A stretch of DNA of 64,000 bases from Pseudonocardia oroxyli (GCF_900102195.1 NZ_FNBE01000004.1:343170-407169); one strand, 5' to 3'. Shown: positions 1-11,116, counted from the first letter of the stretch. Notes: generated from the sequence alone by a model not told the origin. Program-made: numbers and translations.

Positions 1-528
1 CGCGACCGCCTCCCGCATCCCCTCCAGCGTCACGCCGCGGGCCTCGAGGATCTCCTGCGCACCCCCGCCCGCGTGCAGCAGCCCGAGCAGGATGTGCTCG
101 CTGCGGATCTCCTTGTGCGTGAGCCGCAGCGCCTCCCGCAGCGACAGCTCGAGCGCCTTCTTGGCCGCCGCGTCGAACGGGATGTGCCCGAACAGCCGCC
201 GCTGCTTGCCCGCCTGGGTGCGTTCCAGCGCCCCCGGGCCGAAGGTCTCCTCGGCCTGGCGCCGCACCTCGTCGAGGTCGATGCCCAGCACGGCCAGCTT
301 GCCCGCGTCCGGCGCGCCGGTGGTGCGCGCGCGGCGGTCGGCCTCCTCCTCCACCGCCTCCCGCTCGACGCCGGCGCGCCGCAGCAGGCCCGCCGCCGCG
401 CCGTCGAGCGGGAGGTAGAGGCTGAGCAGCAGGTTCTCCGTCCGGATCTCCGGCTGCCTGCGCTCGCGCGCGTCCTCCTGGGCCTGCACCACGGCCTGTC
501 GGGCCGTCACCGTGAACCTCTCGAACAT
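1..528 (-). CDS. Clp N-domain protein, partial (3' end outside window)
   Basis: The visible 176 codons hold two Clp_N (ClpA/ClpC R-domain) repeats: FTVTARQAVVQAQEDARERR with ENLLLSLYLP near residues 5-45, and FDAAAKKALELSLREALRL with SEHILLGLLHAGG near residues 110-155. No AAA+ motor is seen in this part. In Clp unfoldases this fold binds adaptors and substrates, and stand-alone versions can act as decoys or regulators; mycobacterial ClpC2 is the best-known relative. The ATG at 526-528 is the first start after the HTH gene, which ends only 12 bp upstream, so the two are probably one transcript. The C-terminus lies to the left of the window, so a full ClpC cannot be strictly excluded, but the HTH pairing argues for a short protein. 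Confidence 0.8.
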   Translation of the reverse strand, partial: MFERFTVTARQAVVQAQEDARERRQPEIRTENLLLSLYLPLDGAAAGLLRRAGVEREAVEEEADRRARTTGAPDAGKLAVLGIDLDEVRRQAEETFGPGALERTQAGKQRRLFGHIPFDAAAKKALELSLREALRLTHKEIRSEHILLGLLHAGGGAQEILEARGVTLEGMREAVA

Positions 529-540
529 CCGTGATCCCCC

Positions 541-756
541 TCAGTAGCCGAGTCGGCGGTACTTCTTGTGCACCGCCTGCTTGCTCACCTGCAGCACGCC
601 CGCGATCTGCGCCCAGGACCAGCCCTGGGCGCGGGCGTTGCCGACCTGGAGCTCCTCCAGGGACTCCTGCAGCGCTCGGAGCGCTGCCACCGCCGCCAGG
701 CCGACGTGCGGGTCCTTGCTGGACGCCGCTGCGGCCACCGCTGTCGCTTCCGCCAT
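541..756 (-). CDS. Small helix-turn-helix DNA-binding protein, Clp-operon partner
   Basis: A 71-residue protein with an alanine-rich helical N-terminal half and a C-terminal helix-turn-helix (WSWAQIAGVLQVSKQAVHKK, about residues 46-65), a type also seen in sigma-4-like and Fis-like regulators. It is followed after 12 bp by the Clp N-domain gene. Two perfect palindromes lie directly upstream, one ending 4 bp before the ATG. No Shine-Dalgarno sequence is evident because the operator occupies that place, so the transcript may be leaderless or nearly so. The arrangement suggests an autoregulated toxin-stress or proteolysis sensor: the HTH protein binds the palindromes and the Clp_N partner senses a ligand or substrate. 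This role is inference; only the HTH and the operon layout are seen. Confidence 0.82.
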   Translation of the reverse strand: MAEATAVAAAASSKDPHVGLAAVAALRALQESLEELQVGNARAQGWSWAQIAGVLQVSKQAVHKKYRRLGY

Positions 757-759
757 GCC

Positions 760-802
760 GTCAACCTACGTTGACGAACCGCTGGCGTCAACCAAAGTTG
801 AC
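760..802 (-). promoter_or_regulatory. Two tandem palindromic operators GTCAAC-N4-GTTGAC
   Basis: Positions 760-775 and 787-802 both read GTCAAC-N4-GTTGAC with perfect 6-bp arms and different 4-bp spacers (CTAC and CAAA). Their centres are 27 bp apart, about 2.5 helical turns. They lie immediately upstream of the HTH gene start at 756, so they are the natural binding sites for that protein and would repress its own operon. The downstream flank at 815 onward is the terminator of the neighbouring operon, leaving a very compact promoter region. Confidence 0.75.
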
Positions 803-814
803 GACACGGGCACG

Positions 815-842
815 AAAAAAGGGGCCCACGGCCGTGGGCCCC
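815..842 (-). terminator. Rho-independent terminator after rimM
   Basis: A perfect 9-bp stem (GGGGCCCAC / GTGGGCCCC, 821-829 and 834-842) with a GGCC loop is flanked on its left by six A residues (815-820). On the minus strand this reads as a strong GC stem followed by a U tract. It lies 28 bp beyond the rimM stop codon and closes the rpsP-khpA-rimM operon. Confidence 0.9.
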
Positions 843-870
843 TCTCTCGGGCGCTGTTCTCGGGCGCTCC

Positions 871-1497
871 TCAGACGTCCAGGTCCAGCAGCCCCTCGGG
901 CGGCGCGACGACGACCCTCCCGCCGGGAAGGTCGATGATCGGGACGATCTCGGTGACGAACGGGACCAACGCGTCCGGACGGCCCTCGCGCGCGACCGCG
1001 AGCAGGTCACCGCCCGGACCGAGCACCACCTCGCGCACGGTCCCGATCACGGTGCCGTCCGCCAGCTCGGCGCGCAGGCCCTCGAGCTGGTGGGCGTGGA
1101 ACTCGTCCGGGTCCTCGGGGGCGGGCAGCTCGGCGGCGGGCAGCAGGAGCTGCAGACCGCGCAGCTCCTCGGCCGTGGTCCGGTCCGGCGCCTCCCGGAA
1201 GCGGACGAGCAGCCGCCCCGAATGGGGTCGGCTGCCCTCGACGGTCAACGTCCGATCCGGGGTGCCGGGCCTGCGGGCCCGCAGCACGGACCCCGCGGCG
1301 AACCGCACCTCGGGCGAGTCGGTCCGGACCTCCACCGCGAGCTCGCCACGCAGGCCGTGGGCCTTGGCGACGATCCCGACGAGGACGTCCCCGGCCGGAG
1401 CCGGGGACGTGGCGGCCGCCGGGGCCGGCTTGCGCAGGCCCGCCGACGTGCGGCGCGGCCTGCCCGAGGGGGTCCTACCGGTCGGTGTCGACGACAT
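871..1497 (-). CDS. rimM: Ribosome maturation factor RimM
   Basis: RimM assists late 30S assembly by binding S19 and the 16S 3' domain. The 208-residue product has the N-terminal RimM motif VGIVAKAHGLRGELAVEV (about residues 40-57) and the C-terminal PRC-barrel (residues about 120-208, including HAHQLEGL-like and GRVVVAPPEGLLDLDV). The proline- and alanine-rich first 38 residues are unusual, and the chosen ATG overlaps khpA by 23 bp, so translation may start slightly downstream; no better start is obvious because the conserved core lacks an upstream in-frame GTG close to it. It is the last gene of the operon. trmD and rplS, which usually follow rimM in actinobacteria, are absent here. Confidence 0.93.
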   Translation of the reverse strand: MSSTPTGRTPSGRPRRTSAGLRKPAPAAATSPAPAGDVLVGIVAKAHGLRGELAVEVRTDSPEVRFAAGSVLRARRPGTPDRTLTVEGSRPHSGRLLVRFREAPDRTTAEELRGLQLLLPAAELPAPEDPDEFHAHQLEGLRAELADGTVIGTVREVVLGPGGDLLAVAREGRPDALVPFVTEIVPIIDLPGGRVVVAPPEGLLDLDV

Positions 1498-1714
1498 CGA
1501 CCCGCACGCCCCGTCCGCCGATGCCCCCCATGACGGTGCGCAGGGCGGTGGCGGTGCGCCCGCCCCGGCCGATCACCTTACCGAGGTCCTCGGGGTGCAC
1601 CCGGACCTCGAGCGTGCGACCGCGCCGGTTGGTGACGAGCTCGACCCGCACCTCCTCCGGGTGGTCGACGATCCCCCGGACCAGGTGCTCCAGCGCGTCC
1701 GCCAGCACGCTCAC
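1475..1714 (-). CDS. khpA: KH-domain RNA-binding protein KhpA
   Basis: A 79-residue single KH-domain protein. The GxxG loop is seen as [18 protein letters not shown] (residues about 46-63), and the N-terminus ([19 protein letters not shown]) matches the family. KhpA proteins bind structured RNA, are linked to cell-division and sRNA control in Gram-positives, and classically sit between rpsP and rimM, as here. The start overlaps the rpsP stop in an ATGA arrangement (1711-1714), indicating translational coupling. Confidence 0.93.
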   Translation of the reverse strand: MSVLADALEHLVRGIVDHPEEVRVELVTNRRGRTLEVRVHPEDLGKVIGRGGRTATALRTVMGGIGGRGVRVDVVDTDR

Positions 1715-2160
1715 GCCTCAGACGGTGCAGCCGACTCGGCGGACTCCGCCGCCTCGTCGGTCTTCTCGGCCTTGGGAGCCTTCTTCTTCGGCGTGGTGGC
1801 CTCGGTGGTGGGCTCCTCGCCCGCGGCGGCGAGCGCGGCGTTGAACAGCGCCAGCTTGTCGACCTTCTCCGGCTGCGGCTTGAGGGTGCCCTCGGTGCCC
1901 GGCAGGCCCTTGAACTTCTGCCAGTCGCCGGTGATCTCGAGCAGGTGCTGCACCGGCTCGGTCGGCAGCGCGCCGACGCCCAGCCAGTACTGCGCGCGCT
2001 CGGAGTCGATCTCGATGAGGCTCGGCTGGTTCTTGGGGTGGTACTTGCCGATCGTCTCGATGGCGCGCCCGTTGCGGCGGGTGCGCGAGTCGGCGACGAC
2101 GACGCGGTAGTACGGCTGACGGATCTTGCCCAGACGCATCAGCTTGATCTTGACGGCCAC
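1711..2160 (-). CDS. rpsP: 30S ribosomal protein S16
   Basis: The first 80 residues are canonical bS16 ([20 protein letters not shown], then [20 protein letters not shown]). The protein is 149 residues long because it carries an actinobacterial C-terminal tail rich in Ala, Glu and Lys (residues about 115-149), probably disordered. It opens the rpsP-khpA-rimM operon. The 150 bp upstream (2161-2310) separate it from the CPBP protease stop and should contain its promoter and leader, but I see no clear regulatory structure there. Confidence 0.96.
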   Translation of the reverse strand: MAVKIKLMRLGKIRQPYYRVVVADSRTRRNGRAIETIGKYHPKNQPSLIEIDSERAQYWLGVGALPTEPVQHLLEITGDWQKFKGLPGTEGTLKPQPEKVDKLALFNAALAAAGEEPTTEATTPKKKAPKAEKTDEAAESAESAAPSEA

Positions 2161-2310
2161 GCTTCTTGTGCTCCTCGCGGATCGTGTGTGCTGCTCGAGA
2201 GTCAGCGCTGGACCGCGTGGGGTACGGCTCGCTCACTCGTGTGTCTGCTCGGCCGCGGCATCGGTAGAGGGCCGGCCACGGACCTGACGCACCATTCTGC
2301 CAGACGGGCT

Positions 2311-3114
2311 TCAGCCCAGCGGTACCCCACCTGTCAACGCGAGCGCGAGGGCCAGCGCCGGGACCAGGTTGTTGACCTGGTGGGCGACGATGCCGGCGGG
2401 CAGCCTGCCGGTGAACACCCGGGCCAGGCCGATCGGGATCGCCACGACCAGCAGCAACGGCGTGCGGGTGAGCTCCAGGTGCGCCACGGCGAACAGCACC
2501 GTGGTGATCGCGAAGGCCACCCAGCGGTTCGCGCCGTGCTTCGTCACCGCACCCCAGAGCAGCCCGCGGTAGACGATCTCCTCACAGATCGGTGCCACGA
2601 ACGCGACCAGCAGGAACACCAGCAGGGCGACGGGCCAGCCGACCTCGATGCCGTCGAACGCCTGCCCCACGGCCGTGGTCGCGTTGTCCTCCCCCACCAC
2701 CGCCACGTACACCAGCGACGCCGGGATGCTCAGGAGCAGCCCGCCGAAGCCGAACAGCAGACCGCGGCCGACGTCCGCCGCCGACCAGCGCAGGCCCAGG
2801 TCGACCGCCGGCCCGTTGCCGCGCCAGCGCGTGATCAGCACGGCGGTGCCCGCGGCGAGGATCGTCGGGATCGACAGCCCCAGGATCACCGCGAGCGCCG
2901 TCGGCCCCTCGGGCCCGATCAGGAACCACCCGATCGCGAACGAGGAGGCGAGGAAGAGGATCTCCACCCCGACGTAGGACCACAGGCCCCATCGGTGCCG
3001 GGGCGGCGCCTCGACGGCCCGTTCCTCGGGAGGCAGGCCTGCAGGCGCCCCGTCCGGACCGGCGACGGGCTCGACGAGGCGCGGGTCGGAGGAATCGGGC
3101 TGGCCCACGATCAC
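2311..3114 (-). CDS. CPBP-family (CAAX/Rce1-like) intramembrane metalloprotease
   Basis: A 267-residue membrane protein with a hydrophilic N-terminal 40 residues followed by about seven or eight hydrophobic segments. The CPBP (Abi) motifs are present: motif 1 EEIVYRG preceded by PIC (about residues 176-182), motif 2 FAVAHLE (about 212-218) and motif 3 HQVNN (about 248-252). These carry the catalytic Glu and metal-binding His/Asn residues. The substrate cannot be told from sequence. The gene lies between ffh/amidohydrolase and rpsP, a placement common in actinobacteria. A 42-nt palindrome separates it from the amidohydrolase gene upstream. Confidence 0.88.
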   Translation of the reverse strand: MIVGQPDSSDPRLVEPVAGPDGAPAGLPPEERAVEAPPRHRWGLWSYVGVEILFLASSFAIGWFLIGPEGPTALAVILGLSIPTILAAGTAVLITRWRGNGPAVDLGLRWSAADVGRGLLFGFGGLLLSIPASLVYVAVVGEDNATTAVGQAFDGIEVGWPVALLVFLLVAFVAPICEEIVYRGLLWGAVTKHGANRWVAFAITTVLFAVAHLELTRTPLLLVVAIPIGLARVFTGRLPAGIVAHQVNNLVPALALALALTGGVPLG

Positions 3115-3153
3115 GACGCTACCGCCGCCCGGATCCCGGCGCCCGCCCCACCT

Positions 3154-3195
3154 CGTGAGCGGCGATCGTCGCCCTGGCGACGATCGCCGCTCACG
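3154..3195. repeat. 42-nt palindromic element, copy A
   Basis: A perfect inverted repeat with 20-bp arms: CGTGAGCGGCGATCGTCGCC (3154-3173), a 2-nt CT loop, and its exact reverse complement (3176-3195). It lies 3 bp beyond the amidohydrolase stop codon, in the gap before the CPBP gene. Copy D at 48818 has the same arms. It could form a hairpin in RNA from either strand and may act as a factor-independent terminator or RNA stabiliser, although no T tract follows. Confidence 0.92.
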
Positions 3196-3198
3196 GGA

Positions 3199-4266
3199 TC
3201 AGTAGGGGTGACCACCCAGCAGCACGAGGACGGGCTCGCGGAGCACCTCGGGGTCGACACGGGGATCCGACCGGTACACCACGAGATCGGCAGGCGCCCC
3301 CGGCTCCAACAGCGGCCGCCCCAGCCACTCCCGGGCCGTCCAGGACGCCGCGCCCACCGGGTCGGGATGGCCCGCCGCCCGCAGCGCGAGGACCTCGTCC
3401 GCGATCCGGCCGTGGGCGATCCCGCCGCCGGCGTCCGTCCCCGCGAAGACGGGCACGCCGGCGTCCATCGCGGCACCGACGGTGTCCCGCACGCGTCGGT
3501 GCAGGTCCCGCATGTGCTCGGCGTAGACCGGGTACTTCCCGGCGCCCGCGGCGATGCCCGGGAAGGTCTCGATGTTGATCAACGTGGGGACCAGGGCGGT
3601 GCCGTGGGCGACCATCGCGGCGATCAGGTCCTCGGTGAGGCCCGTGCCGTGCTCCAGGCAGTCGATGCCGGCCTCGATGAGGCCGGGCAGGGCGTCCGTG
3701 CCGAACACGTGCGCCGTCACCCGGGCGCCGTGGGAGTGGGCGACGTCGATCGCGGCCTTCAGCACGTCGTCCGGCCAGAGCGGCGCGAGGTCCCCCTCAC
3801 CCCGGTCGATCCAGTCCCCCACCAGCTTCACCCAGCCGTCACCCGTGGTCGCGGCCGCGGCGACCGCGTCCGGCAGCAGGGCGGGATCGTCCAGGTCGAG
3901 CGCCAGCCCGGGGATGTAGCGCTTCGGCCGGGCGAGGTGCCGGGCGGCGCGGATGATCTCCGGGAGGTCCGGCCTGCCCCGCAGCGACGACGTGTCGGTG
4001 GGCGAGCCGCAGTCCCGCAGCAGCAGCGCCCCCGCCGAGCGCTCGGCGACCGCCTGCTCCTCGCACTGCTCCAGGGTCGCGGGCACCCCGCCGGTCGCGA
4101 TGCCGACGTGACAGTGGGCGTCCACCAGCCCGGGGACGATGAACGGCGCGTCGATCACCTCGGCGCCGGCGACCGGGTCGGCCTGCACGACCCCGTCGGC
4201 GACGACCAGGTCCCGGCGCCCGTCCGGCAGGACCGTCCCCCGCAGGTGCAGTGTCGGACCCGGCAC
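3199..4266 (-). CDS. Amidohydrolase-family metallohydrolase (imidazolonepropionase/prolidase-like)
   Basis: A 355-residue metal-dependent hydrolase of the amidohydrolase superfamily. The metal-binding HxH motif is seen as VDAHCHVG (about residues 48-55), followed by the bridging-lysine region (GWVKLVGDW), two later His sites (VTAHVFG; CLEHGTG) and the catalytic Asp in FAGTDAGGG. It ends in the usual C-terminal beta segment (GAPADLVVYRSDPRVD). The substrate is unknown; related actinobacterial genes next to ffh are annotated only as amidohydrolases. The GTG start shares one base with the ffh stop codon (TAGTG), so it is translationally coupled to ffh. Confidence 0.88.
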   Translation of the reverse strand: MPGPTLHLRGTVLPDGRRDLVVADGVVQADPVAGAEVIDAPFIVPGLVDAHCHVGIATGGVPATLEQCEEQAVAERSAGALLLRDCGSPTDTSSLRGRPDLPEIIRAARHLARPKRYIPGLALDLDDPALLPDAVAAAATTGDGWVKLVGDWIDRGEGDLAPLWPDDVLKAAIDVAHSHGARVTAHVFGTDALPGLIEAGIDCLEHGTGLTEDLIAAMVAHGTALVPTLINIETFPGIAAGAGKYPVYAEHMRDLHRRVRDTVGAAMDAGVPVFAGTDAGGGIAHGRIADEVLALRAAGHPDPVGAASWTAREWLGRPLLEPGAPADLVVYRSDPRVDPEVLREPVLVLLGGHPY

Positions 4267-5804
4267 TACTTGCCCTTCTTGTCCCCGAAGTTCAGCCTGC
4301 TGATGTCGAAGTCCGCGGGCAGCCCGTCGAGCCCCGGCGGCAGCTGCTGCAGGCTCGGCGGCATCTGGGACAGGTCCGCGCCGAACGGGTTCGCGGGGGC
4401 GCGGTTGGGCCTGCCGCCGCCCTTCTTCGCCTGCTTGGCCTTGCGCTTGTTCTTCGCCTGCTTGCGCGTCGCGGAGCGCCCGGCGCCACCGAAGCCGAAC
4501 TGCCCGGCCATCTGCTTCATCTGCTTGCGGGCCTCGAAGAAGCGGTTGACCAGGTCGTTGACGTCCGACACGGTCACCCCGGAACCGTTGGCGATGCGCA
4601 GCCTGCGCGACCCGTTGATGATCTTCGGGTCGTCCCGCTCGGCGGGGGTCATGCCGCGGATGATCGCCTGCAGCTTGTCCAGCTGCTTGTCGTCGACCTG
4701 GGCGAGCGCCTCCTTCATCTGCGCCGAGTTGGCGCCGGGGAGCATGCCCAGGATGTTGCCGATCGGCCCCATCTTGCGGATGGCCAGCATCTGCTCGAGG
4801 AAGTCCTCGAGGGTCAGCTCGCCGGTGGAGATCTTCTGCGCGGCCTTCTGCGACTGCTCGTGGTCGAAGACCTGCTCGGCCTGCTCGATCAGGGTCAGCA
4901 GGTCGCCCATGCCCAGGATGCGCGAGGCCATCCGGTCCGGGTGGAAGACGTCGAAGTCCTCGAGCTTCTCCCCGTTCGACGCGAACAGGATCGGCTGGCC
5001 GGTGACCTCGCGGACGCTCAGCGCGGCACCACCGCGGGCGTCCCCGTCGAGCTTGGTGAGCACGACGCCGGAGAACCCGACCCCGTCCCGGAACGCCTCG
5101 GCCGTGGCCACCGCGTCCTGACCGATCATGGCGTCGACCACGAACAGGGTCTCGTCCGGCTGCACGGCGGCCTTGATGTCCGACGCCTGCCGCATCAGCT
5201 CGGCGTCCACGCCGAGCCGGCCCGCGGTGTCGACGATGACGATGTCGTACTGCTTCTCCCGCGCGTACGCGATGCCGCGGCGGGCCACGTCCACCGGGTC
5301 GCCGACCCCGTTGCCGGGCTCGGGCGCGAAGGTCGGGACGCCCGCGCGCTCACCGACGATCTGCAGCTGGTTGACCGCGTTGGGGCGCTGCAGGTCGCAG
5401 GCCACCAGCAACGGGGTGTGCCCCTGCCCGCCGAGGAACTTGGCGAGCTTGCCCGCGAGCGTGGTCTTACCGGAACCCTGCAGACCGGCGAGCATGATCA
5501 CGCTCGGCGGCTCCTTGGCCAGCGCGAGCCGCCGGGTCTCCCCGCCGAGGATGCCGACGAGCTCCTCGTTGACGATCTTGACGACCTGCTGGGCCGGGTT
5601 CAGCGCCTGGCTGACCTCGGCGCCCTTGGCCCGCTCCTTGACCCGCGCGATGAACGACCGGACCACCGGCAGCGCGACGTCGGCCTCCAGCAGCGCGATC
5701 CGGATCTCGCGCGCCGTGGTGTCGATGTCGGCGTCGGACAGCCGTCCCTTGCCGCGCAGGTCGCGCAGCGCTCCGGACAGGCGGTCGCTCAGGGTGTCGA
5801 ACAC
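4266..5804 (-). CDS. ffh: Signal recognition particle GTPase Ffh
   Basis: Ffh binds 4.5S RNA and targets nascent membrane proteins to FtsY. The 512-residue protein has an N domain (residues 1-90), a G domain with P-loop GLQGSGKTTLAGKLAKF (about 108-124), DTAGRLG and TKLDGDARGG motifs, and a C-terminal M domain (about 325-440) with MLPGANSAQM and MTPAERDDPKIINGSRRLRIA. A Lys/Arg-rich tail (KQAKNKRKAKQAKKGGG) is followed by a Pro/Leu-rich end. Its receptor gene ftsY is 5.5 kb upstream on the same strand. A P-loop gene ends 10 bp before its start. Confidence 0.97.
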   Translation of the reverse strand: MFDTLSDRLSGALRDLRGKGRLSDADIDTTAREIRIALLEADVALPVVRSFIARVKERAKGAEVSQALNPAQQVVKIVNEELVGILGGETRRLALAKEPPSVIMLAGLQGSGKTTLAGKLAKFLGGQGHTPLLVACDLQRPNAVNQLQIVGERAGVPTFAPEPGNGVGDPVDVARRGIAYAREKQYDIVIVDTAGRLGVDAELMRQASDIKAAVQPDETLFVVDAMIGQDAVATAEAFRDGVGFSGVVLTKLDGDARGGAALSVREVTGQPILFASNGEKLEDFDVFHPDRMASRILGMGDLLTLIEQAEQVFDHEQSQKAAQKISTGELTLEDFLEQMLAIRKMGPIGNILGMLPGANSAQMKEALAQVDDKQLDKLQAIIRGMTPAERDDPKIINGSRRLRIANGSGVTVSDVNDLVNRFFEARKQMKQMAGQFGFGGAGRSATRKQAKNKRKAKQAKKGGGRPNRAPANPFGADLSQMPPSLQQLPPGLDGLPADFDISRLNFGDKKGK

Positions 5805-5814
5805 GCCTCCCAGG

Positions 5815-6438
5815 TTACTTGGCCTGGTCCCGCTCCCGCAGACGGTCCAGCACCAGACCCCGGGAGGCGGCGCGGCGGTCCAGCGCCGTCACCGAGACCC
5901 AGCGCTCGCCGAGCCCGCCGCCCCGGATCCGCTCGGCGACCCCGGAGGCCCGGGCGACGTGCCGGGCGAAGGAGCCGCGCTCGACCATCCGGCCGCGGGC
6001 GGCCTGCCCGCGCAGCGCCTCCGCCGCAGGCGCCTCGATCCACAGCAGGTGGGGCTCCCGTCCGGTCGCGAGCGCCAACGCGCGCACGGCGCGCCGCAGG
6101 CCCGCTCCCGTGGCGGGCAGGTGCACGACGACGGTGGGCACCGCCCCGCAGGCCGCCCCGACCACCGCGAGCCGGTGCAGGAGGTGGACCCAGGGCCGCA
6201 GCCGGGTGTACGGCACGTCCGGCAGCAGCCGGCCGAGCCGGTCCCGCTGCACCTCCGAGTCCAGCACCCGCAGCGCGTCGCCGCGGGGCAACCGGCGCAG
6301 CACCGTGCTCTTCCCGGCGCCCGGCACGCCCGCGACCAGCAGCAACACCCGCCCCGGGAGCGCGAGGCGCACGGGGTGCCCCGGCGCGGGCAGGGCGCGG
6401 CGCGGGGTGTCGCCGGGCGCGGGCAGTGCGTGGATCAC
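5815..6438 (-). CDS. P-loop kinase-like AAA-family ATPase
   Basis: A 207-residue protein with a clear Walker A motif, VAGVPGAGKSTVLRRL (about residues 34-49), an Asp/Glu-containing LRVLDSEVQRDRLG segment just after it, and a WIEAPAAEALRGQAARGRMVERGSF segment resembling the LID region of nucleotide or zeta-type kinases. This resembles small ATP-dependent kinases of the AAA_33 type. The phosphate acceptor is unknown. The start is GTG (GTG-ATC-CAC) at 6438, without a clear ribosome-binding site. It lies between glnD and ffh on the same strand. Confidence 0.75.
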   Translation of the reverse strand: MIHALPAPGDTPRRALPAPGHPVRLALPGRVLLLVAGVPGAGKSTVLRRLPRGDALRVLDSEVQRDRLGRLLPDVPYTRLRPWVHLLHRLAVVGAACGAVPTVVVHLPATGAGLRRAVRALALATGREPHLLWIEAPAAEALRGQAARGRMVERGSFARHVARASGVAERIRGGGLGERWVSVTALDRRAASRGLVLDRLRERDQAK

Positions 6439-6460
6439 GGGAGACCAACGTCCGGTCCGT

Positions 6461-6498
6461 CCGCTTCGTTCCGCGTCGTTCCGCGTCGTTCCCGCGTC
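6461..6498. repeat. Tandem 10-bp repeat between glnD and the kinase gene
   Basis: The unit CCGCGTCGTT occurs at 6471-6480 and 6481-6490, with a one-mismatch copy at 6461-6470 (CCGCTTCGTT) and a degenerate partial copy from 6491. The period of 10 bp keeps the copies on one face of the helix. It sits in the 76-bp gap between the glnD stop codon and the next gene start. Confidence 0.7.
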
Positions 6499-6514
6499 GG
6501 GTCGCGCACCCGCC

Positions 6515-9312
<2,798 letters not shown>

Positions 9313-9337
9313 TCACTCGTTCCCGCGAGACACCGCA

Positions 9338-9371
9338 GGCCCGCCGCGCCGCCGGAGCGGCGCAGCGGGCC
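9338..9371 (-). terminator. Hairpin between the two PII genes, possible attenuator
   Basis: An inner 7-bp stem (GCGCCGC 9346-9352 with GCGGCGC 9357-9363, loop CGGA) is extended by an outer 7-bp stem (GGCCCGC 9338-9344 with GCGGGCC 9365-9371) across small bulges. No T tract follows on the minus strand, so it may attenuate or protect the upstream amtB-PII mRNA rather than fully terminate it. Confidence 0.55.
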
Positions 9372-9394
9372 CGGTGCCCGTGCGGGGGACTGAC

Positions 9395-9736
<342 letters not shown>

Positions 9737-11116
9737 TCAGCCCTCCTTGCCGGCGACGACCGACTGGGCACTCGCGGTGGCGGCGTCGGGACGCGGCGTC
9801 CCGGCGACACCCGCCAGACCGCGGTGGCTCGAGAAGTCGTACGCGGTCTCCGCGTGCTCCGACTCGTCGATCCCGGTGGCCTCGTCCTCGTCGCTGACGC
9901 GGATCTTGCCACCGAAGATGGCCTTCACGATCAGGGCGATGACGAAGGTCAGGATGCCCGAGTAGAGCAGGACGGCGAGCGCACCGACGACCTGGCGCCA
10001 CAGCTGGTCGACACCGCCGCCGTAGAACAGGCCCGCGACACCGGCCGGGGAGCCCGGGTCGGCCAGGAAGCCGATCAGGACGGTGCCCAGGATGCCGCCG
10101 ACGAGGTGGACGCCGACGACGTCGAGCGAGTCGTCGTAGCCGAAGCGGAACTTGAGGCCGACCGCGAGGGCACAGACGACACCGGCGATCGCGCCGAGCA
10201 GGATCGCACCCATCGGGGAGATCGAGGCGCAGGAGGGGGTGATCGCGACCAGACCCGCGACGATGCCGGAGGCGGCGCCGAGGCTGGTGGCCTTGCCGTC
10301 CCGGATGCGCTCGGTGGCGAGCCAGCCGAGCATCGCGGCACAGGTGGCGACGATCGTGTTGACCATCGCGAAGGCGGCGGTGCCGTTGGCACCCAGCGCC
10401 GACCCGGCGTTGAACCCGAACCACCCGAACCACAGGATGCCCGCACCCAGCATGACCAGGGTCAGGTTGTGCGGCCGCATGGGCTCACGCGGCCAGCCCT
10501 TGCGCTTGCCGAGCACGATGGCCAGGGCGAGCGCCGCGACACCGGCGTTGATGTGGACCGCCGTACCACCCGCGAAGTCGATCGCGGCCAGGTCGTTGGC
10601 GATCCAGCCGCCGACCACGCCCGCGTCGTCGTTCGAGAAGGCGAACACCCAGTGCGCGACCGGGAAGTAGACGATCGTGGCCCACAGCCCCGCGAAGAGC
10701 AGCCAGGCGCCGAACTTCATGCGGTCCGCCACCGCACCCGAGATCAGGGCGACGGTGATGATCGCGAACGTGGCCTGGAAGGCGACGAACACCAGGGCCG
10801 GGATGTCGGCCGAGAGCACGTAGGAGACCGAGTCGCCGGTGTAGCTGCCGACGAACAGGCCCTTGAGGCCCCAGGCCTCGAACGGGTTGCCCAGCAGGCC
10901 TGCGCCGACGTCGTTCCCGAACGCGATCGAGTAGCCGTACAGCACCCACAGGACGCCGATGAGCCCCATCGCGGACAGGCTCATCATCATCATGTTCAGG
11001 ACGCTCTTGCTCCGGACCATGCCGCCGTAGAACAGCGCCAGTCCAGGGGTCATGAACAGGACCAGCGCGGTGCTGGCCAACATCCACGCGGTATTGCCGG
11101 TGTCGAGCCCTTCCAC
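9737..11116 (-). CDS. amtB: Ammonium transporter AmtB
   Basis: A 459-residue polytopic channel of the Amt/Rh family with about 11 membrane segments. Both pore histidines are in place: GGTAVHINAGVAAL (about residue 195) and DVVGVHLVGGILG (about residue 345). Other family signatures are ALFYGGMVRSKSVLNMMMMS and AFQATFAIITVALISGAVADR. The cytoplasmic C-terminal tail is extended (about 70 residues with DEDEATGIDESEHAETAYDF). The GTG start at 11116 is preceded by AGGGAGGGAG at good spacing; an upstream in-frame ATG would add 66 basic, non-membrane residues and was rejected. It heads the amtB-PII-PII-glnD group and is probably nitrogen-regulated. Confidence 0.96.
   Translation of the reverse strand: MEGLDTGNTAWMLASTALVLFMTPGLALFYGGMVRSKSVLNMMMMSLSAMGLIGVLWVLYGYSIAFGNDVGAGLLGNPFEAWGLKGLFVGSYTGDSVSYVLSADIPALVFVAFQATFAIITVALISGAVADRMKFGAWLLFAGLWATIVYFPVAHWVFAFSNDDAGVVGGWIANDLAAIDFAGGTAVHINAGVAALALAIVLGKRKGWPREPMRPHNLTLVMLGAGILWFGWFGFNAGSALGANGTAAFAMVNTIVATCAAMLGWLATERIRDGKATSLGAASGIVAGLVAITPSCASISPMGAILLGAIAGVVCALAVGLKFRFGYDDSLDVVGVHLVGGILGTVLIGFLADPGSPAGVAGLFYGGGVDQLWRQVVGALAVLLYSGILTFVIALIVKAIFGGKIRVSDEDEATGIDESEHAETAYDFSSHRGLAGVAGTPRPDAATASAQSVVAGKEG

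Noticed and set aside
1945..5121. Very long plus-strand open frame opposite rpsP to ffh
   Set aside because: It is antisense to conserved genes and its translation is low-complexity Arg/Pro/Gly/Asp-rich without any recognisable domain. Long antisense frames are expected at this GC content.
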